64,000 nucleotides of DNA, from positions 496,001 through 560,000 of the forward strand of contig JADJJZ010000006.1 of the NCBI GenBank assembly GCA_016706255.1, given 5' to 3'. The notes under the pieces are model-generated. The model was given only the letters and a program-made list of their open reading frames with translations, did not search any database and was not told the DNA's origin. The stretch's first letter is position 1. Each line of letters starts with the position of its first letter. This DNA is from Bacteroidota bacterium. GTDB taxonomy: Bacteria > Bacteroidota > Bacteroidia > Chitinophagales > BACL12. This document shows, piece by piece, positions 9,597 through 20,300 of this stretch. A program made the position numbers and the translations under genes.

Positions 9597-10034
9597 ATGG
9601 TTGATCCAAACATTGTATTCCCGATACTTGAGCTTACCGACTGGGTTTTCGAAGGTGAATGTGTTTATGAACTAGAAACTAAATGGGGTGGCCCATTTTA
9701 TATAAAGGAAAATGAATTAGAAAAACATTTACAACGATTAATTATCGATAGTGAAGGAAAGGTTTTAAAAGTCACTTTTGAAAAAATAATCAGTAGAGAA
9801 ACTACTATTTTTTCATTTTTTATGCCAACAAAAAACCTTATGGAATTGAATTTGGAATTAACTGATAGAAAAATGACTTTAGATGAAGTTAAACGAAAAA
9901 TCATCTCCAATACCGAAAAAAATTTTATTATAAAACGTTATAAAGAAATTTCTGAAGCTGATTTTAATAATAAACTACGTGCAGCACCAAATTTTGTGAA
10001 ATTATTCGAAATCGCATCAATGGAGGATGAATAA
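9597..10034 (+). CDS. Hypothetical protein
   Basis: 145 residues, soluble, no signal peptide or membrane segment. I do not recognise the family. The first half is rich in aromatic and acidic residues (LTDWVFEGECVYELETKWGG); the second is charged and helical. It sits between repeat copies 2 and 3 in a run of small genes that are each followed by a copy of the repeat. Confidence 0.6.
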   Translation: MVDPNIVFPILELTDWVFEGECVYELETKWGGPFYIKENELEKHLQRLIIDSEGKVLKVTFEKIISRETTIFSFFMPTKNLMELNLELTDRKMTLDEVKRKIISNTEKNFIIKRYKEISEADFNNKLRAAPNFVKLFEIASMEDE

Positions 10035-10046
10035 ATAGCATTAAAA

Positions 10047-10100
10047 GCTATGCATGGTCTCCGACCATGCATCCGAACCGCGGTCTCCCGACCGCTAGCT
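10047..10100 (+). repeat. Double-hairpin REP-like repeat, copy 3
   Basis: Clean copy: a perfect 8-bp stem GCATGGTC/GACCATGC with a TCC loop, then a perfect 6-bp stem GCGGTC/GACCGC with a TCCC loop, ending TAGCTCC. It lies 12 bases after the stop of the preceding gene. Confidence 0.9.
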
Positions 10101-10167
10101 CCAATTCAACATATTCAAAATAAAACCGCTAATTTGCAATCCCAATAACCCAAATAAAACCACCTCA

Positions 10168-10716
10168 ATGCAAACCAACGACACAAAAATCAGCAAATTT
10201 CTAAGCCTGGTTTTACGACATCAACCCGAATTAATCGGTCTTCAACTCGACCAAAATGGCTGGGCAGATGTAGCAGTATTAATTGAAAAAGTAAATGCGC
10301 ATGGCATTAAAATCGACCAAACAATTTTAAACCATATTGTTGCAACAAATCCCAAAAAGCGATTTGCTTTTAACGATACACAAGATAAAATTCGTGCAAG
10401 TCAGGGCCATTCCATAGAAATAGAATTAGGATATACCAATCAGCAACCACCCGAAATATTATATCATGGAACAGGTGAAAAATCTGTCGCTTCAATTTTA
10501 CAATCCGGCCTTGAAAAGCGCAACCGTCAACACGTCCATTTAAGCGCCGATATCACCACCGCCATCAAAGTCGGACAACGCCACGGAAAACCAAAAATAT
10601 TCAAAGTGTTTGCCCAACAAATGTTCAACGACAACTACATTTTCTACATTTCAGACAACGGCGTATGGCTAACAGATAATGTGCCTGTCAGGTATTTACA
10701 AATTAATGATGAATAA
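10168..10716 (+). CDS. kptA: RNA 2'-phosphotransferase (Tpt1/KptA family)
   Basis: Transfers a 2'-phosphate from RNA to NAD+, giving ADP-ribose 1'',2''-cyclic phosphate. 182 residues, the family length. The N-terminal winged-helix part has SKFLSLVLRHQPE with the catalytic Arg-His pair. The ADP-ribosyl-transferase lobe has IRASQGHS, the YHGT motif and VHLS, all positions of the Tpt1 active site. Its role in bacteria is not settled. It lies among repeat-separated small genes, suggesting an accessory locus. Confidence 0.93.
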   Translation: MQTNDTKISKFLSLVLRHQPELIGLQLDQNGWADVAVLIEKVNAHGIKIDQTILNHIVATNPKKRFAFNDTQDKIRASQGHSIEIELGYTNQQPPEILYHGTGEKSVASILQSGLEKRNRQHVHLSADITTAIKVGQRHGKPKIFKVFAQQMFNDNYIFYISDNGVWLTDNVPVRYLQINDE

Positions 10717-10787
10717 AAACGCACTTCCACACAACCTAATTGTAATTTATAACACCTTTAAAATCGCATAATATCAAAACCTAAACA

Positions 10788-11285
10788 ATGAAATTAACTG
10801 TACAAATCACGCGTCAGGAGTATTATGAATTTACCAAGTACCATTTTTATCATACGCAGTTTAAAAAAAATGTAATATCAATGGTAATTATGGTTGCGGT
10901 ACTCGAGATAGTATTAAGTCTAAATGGGTTTAATTTGTTTGCAACCATCATTTCAGTAATTGGTGCCGGCTTGTTTTATTATTTTGCAATTTCCAGAATT
11001 TTAAAAAGAGCTAAAAATGTTCCCGACAATGATGGAGCAATTTTGGGTGAAAATGTGTATACATTTAACGAAGAACAAATTCTGTTTAATTCCCAAAACT
11101 CAGAAGCTGTGCATCGCTGGCAGGTTATTAAAAGTTTCAAAGAAGCCGCCAAAGCATATTATTTGTTTATGGATTCCAACATGGCAATAGTAATCCCAAA
11201 ACGCGTATTTAGCAACCCAGAGGAAGAAACTGAATTTAAAGCATTGGTTCAACGAAAATTACTATCAAATTTACAAACCCCATAA
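10788..11285 (+). CDS. YcxB-like membrane protein
   Basis: 165 residues with two membrane helices between about residues 30 and 72, followed by a cytoplasmic beta-rich domain (VYTFNEEQILFNSQNSEAVHRW ... AYYLFMDSNMAIVIPKRVF). This helix-pair plus strand pattern fits the YcxB-like family (PF14317), whose function is unknown. It starts about 70 bp after kptA. Confidence 0.7.
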   Translation: MKLTVQITRQEYYEFTKYHFYHTQFKKNVISMVIMVAVLEIVLSLNGFNLFATIISVIGAGLFYYFAISRILKRAKNVPDNDGAILGENVYTFNEEQILFNSQNSEAVHRWQVIKSFKEAAKAYYLFMDSNMAIVIPKRVFSNPEEETEFKALVQRKLLSNLQTP

Positions 11286-11298
11286 ATAAAATAAATAA

Positions 11299-11357
11299 CC
11301 CGCTATGCATGGTCTCCGACCATGCATCCGAACCCGGGTCTCCCGACCCTTAGCTCC
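11299..11357 (+). repeat. Double-hairpin REP-like repeat, copy 4
   Basis: Perfect GCATGGTC/GACCATGC stem, then a GGGTC/GACCC stem in place of GCGGTC/GACCGC. The second stem has changed on both sides and still pairs. It begins 14 bases after the YcxB-like stop. Confidence 0.88.
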
Positions 11358-11365
11358 TCACAAAA

Positions 11366-11818
11366 ATGCTAATTAAAACCACCCACGCCGCCTACATTTT
11401 CACACTCAGCATACTCTTATATGCCCTTGGACTATATTATTACCACGGCTTTAGTAATTATTTCTTAATAATTCCCGGATGGCATATACAATTTAATAAT
11501 ACGTATTTGTACATCGCTTGCAGTATACTTGGTATTCTAAATATTTTGTTATACAAACAACTCTCAAAACGAAGTCCCACAATTAAAGTTTACAAGCTAA
11601 TATTACATATTTTACTTACTGTCCCACTTTGGATGTTATGTCAGTATTTGCAAATTTCTGTATTGCAAAATCAATTTATGGACTATGTGCGTGAAGGCCA
11701 ATTGGGAAATTATTATTTAAAAACATTTTTTTATTCAATGATTTTGATAGTTGTAATTCAAATTTATTATTGGTATAACTTATTTAAAACTACCCATTCA
11801 AATACCGGCGCTAAATAA
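11366..11818 (+). CDS. Hypothetical membrane protein
   Basis: 150 residues with four predicted hydrophobic helices (near residues 7-25, 45-63, 75-97 and 120-140) separated by short loops. I do not recognise the family. It starts 9 bases after repeat copy 4 and is followed by copy 5. Confidence 0.6.
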   Translation: MLIKTTHAAYIFTLSILLYALGLYYYHGFSNYFLIIPGWHIQFNNTYLYIACSILGILNILLYKQLSKRSPTIKVYKLILHILLTVPLWMLCQYLQISVLQNQFMDYVREGQLGNYYLKTFFYSMILIVVIQIYYWYNLFKTTHSNTGAK

Positions 11819-11842
11819 TTTTTAATTTATTTAAACAGGTGA

Positions 11843-11896
11843 TGCTATGCATGGTCTCCGACCATGCATCCGAACCGCGGTCTCCCGACCGTTAGG
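11843..11896 (+). repeat. Double-hairpin REP-like repeat, copy 5
   Basis: Perfect first stem (GCATGGTC/GACCATGC); the second stem is CGGTC/GACCG. It lies in the 129-bp gap between the four-helix protein and the convergent T9SS gene, where it may also act as a transcription end. Confidence 0.88.
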
Positions 11897-11947
11897 CAAA
11901 TTACATTCAAATGCTTAAAATTAGAATTATTGCACTCCCCATCATCC

Positions 11948-13789
11948 CTACTGCAACACTAAATCAAAATAATAAACCTTTTCTCCTGATATCATTCTAA
12001 GTAAATAATATCCTTTTGCAAATTTCGAAAAGTCCAATATAATTAAGTTATGGAAATCAAAATTGGTTTCCCACACTATCCCTTGAAACGATAACATTTC
12101 AAGATGAGCTTCCGGCAGGTATAATTCATTTTTCGACTCAATTTGCACAACACCAAATGAGGGATTGGGATATAATATTAACGCGTCAGTTAATAATCTA
12201 CAATCGGTTACTACAACAGTGTCACTTAATATTTTGCATAGCGTAGTGCTGGTCACATAATAACGACCTGTATCCTGAATGATTATTTCCTGCGTGGTTG
12301 CACCTGTATTCCATAAATAGTTGGATAAAACACCTGCATTTAATACAGCAGTATAATTTCCTGTTTCACATAAATCAATTGAATCACCTAAATCAATAAC
12401 GGCATCTTTATAAGCATCCTCATAAATGGTTACATAATCAAAAAAATCATAACAAGGAACTGAATAATGAACGCTATATGTGCCTGGTTGTAAAATCGAA
12501 ACAGATTGTGTGGTATCTCCGGTACTCCACAAATAATGTTCCATATTGGCAGGGGCAGTTAATGTAATCGGTTCATTAGTTGCACAAAATACAATATCAT
12601 TGAAATCGAAAAATAAAATACTGTCGGGCGGAAGTGGTGGCGCAATTACATTAAACGAATCAATATAGGTATTACACTTTAAGCGGCTTGTTAAAATAGT
12701 GGTGCCGTTTTCAAATATTTCAGCAGATGCAGTTGTGTATCCATTACTCCATAAATAGGTTTCATAAACTGCAGGACTATATAATGTTATTGGTAGCTCG
12801 TCGTTACAAATTGAGGTGTCCATTGCAGATGTAAAAACGGAATCTACATGTTCTGATACATAGGTACTATCAGCAACAATTTGGAACCCATTATCATATT
12901 GCAACCAGTATAACCCTGCATCGGTTATATGAATTGTTTTACCGGTTTCGCCGGTACTCCATAAGTAGTTGCCTTCGCCAAGATTTATATCCAGCACAAG
13001 TGTATCATTTTCACAAATCATGGTATCCTGCAAAAAATGTTGTGGTGCATGTGTTAAAGAAACATCATCAATAAAAAAATACGATTTCCAATGTTCTATA
13101 CAGGGGCAATATTCATCGGGTAAAAAAAGGGTATCTGTTGTTTCATCCGGTTTAAAGTTGCCAATGGTCATCCACTTTTCGCCACCTGTTGCTAAATAAT
13201 ATCCATTCATTTGGTTCCAGGTACCGGGGTTTAAAATGTAATTGCCATCTAAATTGGAAAGATGTGCATCAACGCCCAGTGTATCACTTTCGGCAAAATC
13301 GGTAATTCTGTTTTTAGAAAAATAAACACCGATGTCATCGCTGGTAAAAAATTTTGTTGTCTCCCAAAAAATATCCAATTGGCGCATAGCAGTTGCCAGC
13401 CATGTTTCAAAATAATAAAATTCACCGGCAACCAACGAATCGGTTAACTGCACCTGAATATATTCTCTATGGCTTGCCTGGTCAGAAATAATCGTTAAGC
13501 CGACATAGGCATTCCCACTGTGAGTTGGTTGATTCTCAGTGTACATGTTAAATGGTATGTATACCATTGAGTCAAACGTTAAGCCATCACAAACATTAAA
13601 ATAATCCGGACTGCCATCAGTGGCTGCATGCCAATCTGCTATAAATGTGTTAGAAACCTGAAATATTGTAGCTGTGTCATAGGGACAATAATCATGCAAC
13701 TCAAAACTTGGATTTGGGACCAAATTTTGAGCCCTTACACTTAAGTGCAAAACAGTAATGCAACAGAGCATAAAAACGAAACGGGGCAT
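11948..13789 (-). CDS. Secreted protein with type IX secretion sorting domain
   Basis: 613 residues. A signal peptide (cleavage after VRAQ near residue 21) is followed by a domain starting NLVPNPSFELHDYCP, a carbohydrate-binding-like beta domain seen in gliding-motility-type secreted proteins. Then come about five repeats of a 'YLWSTGDTTQ..I.I...GTY' beta module, as in Ig-like or PKD-like adhesin stalks. The last 75 or so residues (LILYPNPSFGVVQIES ... KGYYLLRMISGEKVY) are a type A T9SS C-terminal sorting domain. It is probably a cell-surface adhesin. Confidence 0.88.
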   Translation of the reverse strand: MPRFVFMLCCITVLHLSVRAQNLVPNPSFELHDYCPYDTATIFQVSNTFIADWHAATDGSPDYFNVCDGLTFDSMVYIPFNMYTENQPTHSGNAYVGLTIISDQASHREYIQVQLTDSLVAGEFYYFETWLATAMRQLDIFWETTKFFTSDDIGVYFSKNRITDFAESDTLGVDAHLSNLDGNYILNPGTWNQMNGYYLATGGEKWMTIGNFKPDETTDTLFLPDEYCPCIEHWKSYFFIDDVSLTHAPQHFLQDTMICENDTLVLDINLGEGNYLWSTGETGKTIHITDAGLYWLQYDNGFQIVADSTYVSEHVDSVFTSAMDTSICNDELPITLYSPAVYETYLWSNGYTTASAEIFENGTTILTSRLKCNTYIDSFNVIAPPLPPDSILFFDFNDIVFCATNEPITLTAPANMEHYLWSTGDTTQSVSILQPGTYSVHYSVPCYDFFDYVTIYEDAYKDAVIDLGDSIDLCETGNYTAVLNAGVLSNYLWNTGATTQEIIIQDTGRYYVTSTTLCKILSDTVVVTDCRLLTDALILYPNPSFGVVQIESKNELYLPEAHLEMLSFQGIVWETNFDFHNLIILDFSKFAKGYYLLRMISGEKVYYFDLVLQ

Positions 13790-13866
13790 ATTTCAAATTT
13801 ACAGTTTTTCCGTTTATAAGTATAATTTGAAGTCAATTTTTTGCACTTTGGAGCTGCTCAGAGCCA

Positions 13867-14622
13867 ATGGCACAGCTAAAAGTTGCAATTCATAAATCAA
13901 AATGGGTAGATTTGAATGCAGTTATTTTAAACATGCAAAAAAACAATATGTCTAAAGTCCTCCAAAACCTGATTGAAGCTGAACAAAAAGCCGAACAACT
14001 TTTTGATGCAATATCAGCACGCAATTTAATTACCCCCGGTAAAACCGAACAACAATTAAATACCGAAATATTTAATCTCGCAAATGAATTATTCGGCATC
14101 GAAAAATATTGGCATAAACGAATTGTGCGCGCAGGAAAAAATACACTGGTTCCATATGATGAAAATCCACCTGATTTAACCATACAAGATGATGATATTT
14201 TATTTCTCGACTTCGGGCCCATTTTCGAAGAATGGGAAGCCGATTTTGGAAGAACATTTGTAATTGGTAATGACCCGCTGAAAATGAAATTAAAACAGGA
14301 CATTGAAAAAGCATGGTATGAAGCTAAAAATTGGTATTTGCAACATAACAGTTTAACCGGCGCCGATTTTCATGCATACATCTGCAACCTCGCAAAAATA
14401 TATGGCTGGGAATATGGCGGACAACTTGCAGGTCACCTTATCGGACATTTTCCGCATGAACGACTCGAACCTCAAAATTATGGTTTATACGTCCACCCCG
14501 GCAACCCAAACGATATGTTTTTACCCGATGCAAACGGCAACAAACGCCATTGGATTTTAGAAATCCATTTCATTGACCGGGAAAAAGAAATTGGCGGATT
14601 TTTTGAGCAATTGATGGTGTAA
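13867..14622 (+). CDS. M24 family metallopeptidase (Xaa-Pro peptidase-like)
   Basis: 251 residues with a pita-bread (M24) fold. Candidate metal ligands are the Asp in FLDFGP, the Asp in EADFGRTFVIG, the His in GHLIGHFPHE, the Glu in ILEIHF and a C-terminal acidic residue. Xaa-Pro or Met aminopeptidase-type activity is inferred. In-frame ATGs at 13933 and 13948 could also be the start; the first 27 residues do not match the fold well. It stands alone. Confidence 0.8.
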   Translation: MAQLKVAIHKSKWVDLNAVILNMQKNNMSKVLQNLIEAEQKAEQLFDAISARNLITPGKTEQQLNTEIFNLANELFGIEKYWHKRIVRAGKNTLVPYDENPPDLTIQDDDILFLDFGPIFEEWEADFGRTFVIGNDPLKMKLKQDIEKAWYEAKNWYLQHNSLTGADFHAYICNLAKIYGWEYGGQLAGHLIGHFPHERLEPQNYGLYVHPGNPNDMFLPDANGNKRHWILEIHFIDREKEIGGFFEQLMV

Positions 14623-14885
14623 ATCTGTCAACTTGTTTAGTATATCATTCTTGTATATTTTACTCTGTAAATACAATATAAATTCATTAATAATTAACAT
14701 GTGTGTTCTTGTTTCCATTGGTATAGCAGAGCTCGTAAAATTAAAAATGAATTAGTAGTTGTATTGTTTTCTGATGACTAATATATTTTATCAGTAACTC
14801 AAGTATGAATTTTTGAATAAAGTAACTTCGCCATTTATTGCTAATTAAAGCCAATATATTATTAAACCTATTAAATTGTCAAAAT

Positions 14886-16256
14886 TTATAATACCCGATT
14901 AATGTGCTCTTCGTTTTCCAAATCGCTTTTTTCAAGGTGCATTACCTGCTCTATTTGTTTATCAATGTTTACAAATTGTAGCACAAACCACGCTAATGCA
15001 ATAATACCTGCGAATGCAAGTAGTGAAATTTGCCAGTTAAAATTTTCTGTCATTGGTCCTATAAATGTAGCAAATGTCATTTGCCCCATATTGGCAATAG
15101 TCATATATAATGTAAACTGGCTCGCTGAAATCTTTTTCCAGCAGCATTGCATAGCAACAGCATAAACGGCTATACAGTTTAACGTAAAAATTATATTTTG
15201 TGCAATCATAAAAGCCAATATAAAACTTTTATCTGACCAATACACTTTAGAAAATGATAAAATGGAAACGAAAAGTATAAAACAAAAAAAGTAAATATTG
15301 ATCATTTTCTTTTTGCCATATCTATCTATAAGAATTCCGCCAATGACCATTCCCAAAATTCCACCAATGAGTTTTGCAGAAGCGTAATAATTAGAATATT
15401 CAACATTTGTCCACCCCAATTCTTTAACAGTAAAAATAGGAAGTAAAGTGCCCATATATTTTGAACCTCCCTGACAAATAAATAACATCAAGGCAATGAG
15501 TAAAGAATTACGTAATGTAAATACTTTAAATAAAGATTTGAAAATGGCCCGCCAGTCATTCAGTTGCAAATTTTGCGTATCCGATGAAGGTTTACCTTTT
15601 GACCATGGGGCTAATTTTTCACCATTTCTTTCCCTTAAAAATGCAGGAACTAACATGATAACTCCGATTGCAACTGCCACTGTAAGCATTGCAGTCTTAA
15701 AGTCATATATATTTAAAATTAAACTACATGCTGCAAGTGAAACCGATAAGCCAATCACTTTTGAACCCCACATTAAACCATTGGCTTTTGCCTGTTGGTC
15801 TCCCGGAATTAAATCAACTGCCATGCCATCCGTAGCAATATCCTGAAAAGCACCAAAGCAGGAAACAAAAAATGCGGCTATCATTAATTGATTTAAGTTG
15901 TTTAAAGGATCCGGAACATACGCCATATAAATACAACTGAGCACCAAACCCAGTTGCCCCAAAAGCACCCACGGTCGTTTTCTTCCCATCGGTAAATAAG
16001 TATATCGATCCATCATTGGTGCCGCAATAAATTTAAAACTCCATGGCAAAACAATTATGATAGCAAATGCAGAAATTTCGCCAGGCGTTTTCCCGTTCAT
16101 AGCCATCCACGCAGGTATACCCAAAGCAAGCATTCCTTCAGGCACACCCTGAGCAAAATACAAGGCTATAAAATTGAAATATCGCAGTAATTTATTTTCA
16201 GCGAGCGCCGGTAAAATCCTATTTTTCCTTTGCTGAATTGTCAAAGTTGTTTGCAT
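14886..16256 (-). CDS. MFS permease, AmpG/PAT-like
   Basis: Polytopic permease of 456 residues from the chosen ATG, with about 12 helices. Motifs include ALYFAQGVPEGM near residue 35, SFKFIAAPMMDRY, GAFQDIATDGMAVDLI (the DxAxDG motif of the AmpG/acetyl-CoA transporter group) and GGILIDRYGKKKM in the second half. Substrate unknown; muropeptide or another anhydrosugar is possible by family. Extension to 16313 is possible, but those 19 residues are not family-like. Confidence 0.82.
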   Translation of the reverse strand: MQTTLTIQQRKNRILPALAENKLLRYFNFIALYFAQGVPEGMLALGIPAWMAMNGKTPGEISAFAIIIVLPWSFKFIAAPMMDRYTYLPMGRKRPWVLLGQLGLVLSCIYMAYVPDPLNNLNQLMIAAFFVSCFGAFQDIATDGMAVDLIPGDQQAKANGLMWGSKVIGLSVSLAACSLILNIYDFKTAMLTVAVAIGVIMLVPAFLRERNGEKLAPWSKGKPSSDTQNLQLNDWRAIFKSLFKVFTLRNSLLIALMLFICQGGSKYMGTLLPIFTVKELGWTNVEYSNYYASAKLIGGILGMVIGGILIDRYGKKKMINIYFFCFILFVSILSFSKVYWSDKSFILAFMIAQNIIFTLNCIAVYAVAMQCCWKKISASQFTLYMTIANMGQMTFATFIGPMTENFNWQISLLAFAGIIALAWFVLQFVNIDKQIEQVMHLEKSDLENEEHINRVL

Positions 16257-16346
16257 GATATTCTTGTTAAGAGCTTGAAAGAGGGAAGAGCAATAAATTA
16301 TTACTCTTCCCATTTGAAATGGTTTTAATTAACTAAAGTGGCTGTA

Positions 16347-17090
16347 TTATTTTGAGCCTAAATCTTTCTTCACAAAAAGCAATTCACTCCAGCTTTGCTC
16401 AAGATATTCTGCAAGGTCTTTCTGATATTGCGCATAGGATCCTTGTCCGTTTACTTCTTCATACGCATCTTTAAATGGTTTGCGGAAACCGGGAGTTTTT
16501 TCTTTTAAACCTTCTTTATACCTTGTCACAATTAAATAATGAAATTGCCCTGACGAGTTTGATTTATACACAGCAACCGAAACCCCGGACGCTTCCCAAG
16601 TTTTTTGTAATCTTTTAATCATGAGTACCACATTATCGTTTTGACCCATTTTCGGATACACATGTGTAATATTTATTTTATCTGTAACATCACCTATCGC
16701 AACTGAACTTAGTGAATCAATAAATTCATAGTAGCCTGCCGATTGTTTGTCGGTTAAATAAATTGCAACGTTTTTGTTCCAATCTTCCATATGGGCAGCA
16801 CCAAGGTCGCCTCTGGAATCTTCACTTTCCCATGTTTTTGGTCCTTCAGTAATTTGATATCCACCCATATCAGGACCTGTTTGAATTGCAAAAACCCTCC
16901 AGGCAGCATCACCTGAATGATATTTTTGAGCATGATTGGCAAGTGCGCGCTCAAATTCGCTTACCTTATCAATTTTTGGAAATACCCGGTGTGTAGATAT
17001 TACATTTTTGGTTTGTGCCATACTCCAAAGTGGCATTACCATAATAAGCAGCATAAAAGCAAGTGGCTTTAGGTTTAATTTGATTTTCAT
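16347..17090 (-). CDS. Exported hypothetical protein, probably two dimeric alpha-beta barrel domains
   Basis: 247 residues with a signal peptide ending at SMAQ near residue 26. The mature protein holds two similar halves that each begin with a beta-strand and a conserved pattern: 'STHRVFPKIDKVSEFERAL' near residue 34 and 'ITHVYPKMGQNDNVVLMIK' near residue 140. This suggests a duplicated ferredoxin-like (ABM/NIPSNAP-like) fold, which I infer from spacing only. Function unknown. It is upstream of the MFS gene on the same strand, 90 bp away. Confidence 0.65.
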   Translation of the reverse strand: MKIKLNLKPLAFMLLIMVMPLWSMAQTKNVISTHRVFPKIDKVSEFERALANHAQKYHSGDAAWRVFAIQTGPDMGGYQITEGPKTWESEDSRGDLGAAHMEDWNKNVAIYLTDKQSAGYYEFIDSLSSVAIGDVTDKINITHVYPKMGQNDNVVLMIKRLQKTWEASGVSVAVYKSNSSGQFHYLIVTRYKEGLKEKTPGFRKPFKDAYEEVNGQGSYAQYQKDLAEYLEQSWSELLFVKKDLGSK

Positions 17091-17339
17091 TTTCTTTTGA
17101 TTTTGTGGTTAATTATTATTTTAGAAATCATAAATTATTCCAGCAAAATTCCACCATACACGCATTTTTCATGCGCATAGATTAACCAAAAAACCGAATT
17201 TTTCATGCAAAGAATAGGACAAATGGCCCAACTATAGGACAAAATCACCATACTTTAAATCAATTGCCAATTTTGTAGTCAGGAAGTGTAAATAATTGCG
17301 TTTTGAATTTACCTTTATTGGCAAATCTTTCTGCTTTAT

Positions 17340-20300
17340 ATGAAAGTCATCCTGTTTTTAACCCTTTTGCTCGGTTGTTTTTTAATGCCTGTGCATGCAC
17401 AGCTTAAATATGATTGGCTTACAACCTCGGATGGCTTATCACAGGGGTACATTCATGATATTATTCAGGATAGGGATGGTTTTATGTGGTTCGGAACTAA
17501 GGATGGACTCAACCGCTACGATGGATACACTTTTAAAGAATACACCTATAATATATATGACCCCAATTCAATAAGCAACAACACCGTGCATCATTTATAT
17601 GAAGACAGCAAAGGGAGAATTTGGGCTATAACGGATAATGGAATAAATATTTATGATAAAAACAGGGATAGTTTTCGACGCATTATGCACGACCCCAAAA
17701 ATGAAAATAGCCTTGCCGATGATAAAATCTCATTACCGATTATTGAATTAAATGATGGGCGTTTTTTAGTAATGCCTGAAGAAGAAAGTATTCATCTTAT
17801 AACCTTACCTGACGATTTCTTTGAAAAAGACCTGGACCCGGAAATTGTTCGTTTGAAAACACCTGAAGTGCACAATGCTTCACATTTATATAAAGATAAA
17901 CATGGAAAAGTATGGCTTATTGCAGATGGCATCTTGTATGAATTTATTCCGGGCACCAGTTCACTAATCCGGAGAAAAGAAAATATGAATTTTGGTCAAT
18001 CCTATACTGATGAAACAGGTGAAGTTTGGATTAACGATATGTTTTTCAGTAAAATTGAAGACACGGAATTATATTCTTTATTTTCAAAAAATATAGCTAA
18101 AGGGCACGGTACATTTTTCTTGCTTGAAGCAGATAAAAACAGATTGTGGCTGGGCATTACTGATTCAGCCAAATTAGAAATTTATGATACTAAAAACTGG
18201 ACGAAAGGCAAGCCGCTTGATCCGGAAAAATGCCGCGTTTATAGTTTTTCGGATATAACACCTACAAAATTTTATAAGGACCGTTCAGGCATTGTGTGGG
18301 TAGGTACGAATGGTTATGGTGTTAGAAAATATACAACCGATGCCGAACAATTTAATCATATCGGATCCGGATTCAGTGTTCGCAAAATACTGGAATTGCA
18401 AAATGATCAGCTTTATGCTGTCGGTTGGGGAGGAGTTAAAAAGTTTGATGCCCACCTAAAAACAATTACAGAAGATAAAGACAAATTTCTCTTCGACAAT
18501 TATGAATTTATTGCTGGAAATGATAGAACAATTTGGGGCTTACGCAAAAAAAGGGGTGGCCCAAATGGAAGTGTTGTGGATGTAATTGAGCACATAAACC
18601 CTGTAACAGGAGCTGTTGAAATTTATAAGATTAATGCCGAGATATCGAAATTACTCAGTGAACCGAAAATAGAAGATAGGAAAGGGTATATCTGGTTTAT
18701 TGGTTTTGGCGGAACCATATATGTATTAGATCCTAAAACTGGAGAAGGTAAAATTGTTTCCATAAATACGAATCTTATTAATCCAATGCTTAAAGGTGCA
18801 CAAATAACTGCGTTATATGAGGATGTGCAGGGCACTGTGTGGGCAGGAACTGAAACAGGTCTGGCAAAAATTAACTTTGAATTTAACGCGCCTTCTAAAA
18901 CTCAGGTAAGATGGTATAATACCAATCCTGATGATATTAAAGCCTTAAGCTATAGCCACGTTTCTAGTATTATGGATGACCCCGCTGATAAAAATATTTT
19001 ATGGGTTGCTACAAAAGGTGGTGGATTAAACAGGTTAGATAAACGCTCAAATACATTTTTCCATATTACTACTAAAGAAGGTTTGTGTAATAATGTGGTG
19101 TATGGAATTTTATCGGATGCAGAAGGTAATATCTGGGGGAGTACCAATAATGGAATTTTTTGTTTGCTGATGAATGCAAATAAAGTAAGTAATGGCTGGC
19201 AATTCAGACATTTCACCAAAGCTGCGGGACTACAGGAAGATGAATTTAATACCCACGCTTACACCAAACTCGATAATGGGTATTTAGCTTTTGGTGGTGT
19301 AAATGGATTAAATATTTTTGATCCTGCTGTTGTATTGCGGAAAGGATTTATACCAAACGTTTTTATTACAAAAATACTGCTAGGTAACAATGAAATTTTA
19401 CCTGACGACGAAAGCGGAGTTATGCAGCAAAGTATAGAATTTGTGCATGGCATTACACTCAACTATAAACAGGATATTATAACACTTGAATTTTCATCGC
19501 TTGATTTTACTGCTCCTGGTCAAAATAAATACAGGTATAAATTAGAAGGTATAGATGAAGGCTGGGTGGAAAGCGGTGACCGACGAACAGCAACCTATGT
19601 GCATCTGCCGTCAGGAAATTACACGTTTAAGTTGCAGGGAAGTAACAGTAAAGGTGAATGGAGCAGTAAAATTGTGGAATTAGATGTTATAATTCTGCCA
19701 CCCTGGTGGCGAACATGGTGGGCTTATACTTTTTATATTTTAGTAGTTGCAATAGGCATTGGAAGTTATTTTAAATTCAGATTAAATAAAGCAAAATTAA
19801 AAGCACAATTAAATTTTGAACAGCAGGAAGCCATAAGAATTAAAGAATTAGATGTCGTAAAAACACAGCTCTACACAAATATTACACATGAATTTCGAAC
19901 ACCGCTCACCGTTATTCTGGGTATGGCGAACCAGGTTAAAAATGATCCTGATAAATTTTTAGATAAAGGTGTGGACATGATTCTTCGAAATGGAGAAAAT
20001 TTATTGAAGTTAGTAAATGAAATGCTGGATCTTTCGAAATTGGAAAGCGGAAAAATGATTTTAAACTTGCGCGATGGCGATTTTATTGCTTATTTAAGAT
20101 ATATCGTAGAGTCTTTTCAATCCCTGGCATCAGCTCAGCAAAAACAATTTCACTTTTTAGCAAATGCAGATGAACTGCAGGTAGTTTTTGATGCAGAAAA
20201 AACAAGACAAATAATTACAAATTTGTTTTCAAATGCATTGAAATTTACACCCGAATATGGCAATATTTATGTGAGTGTTTCTTATGAACCAATTAGCAGT

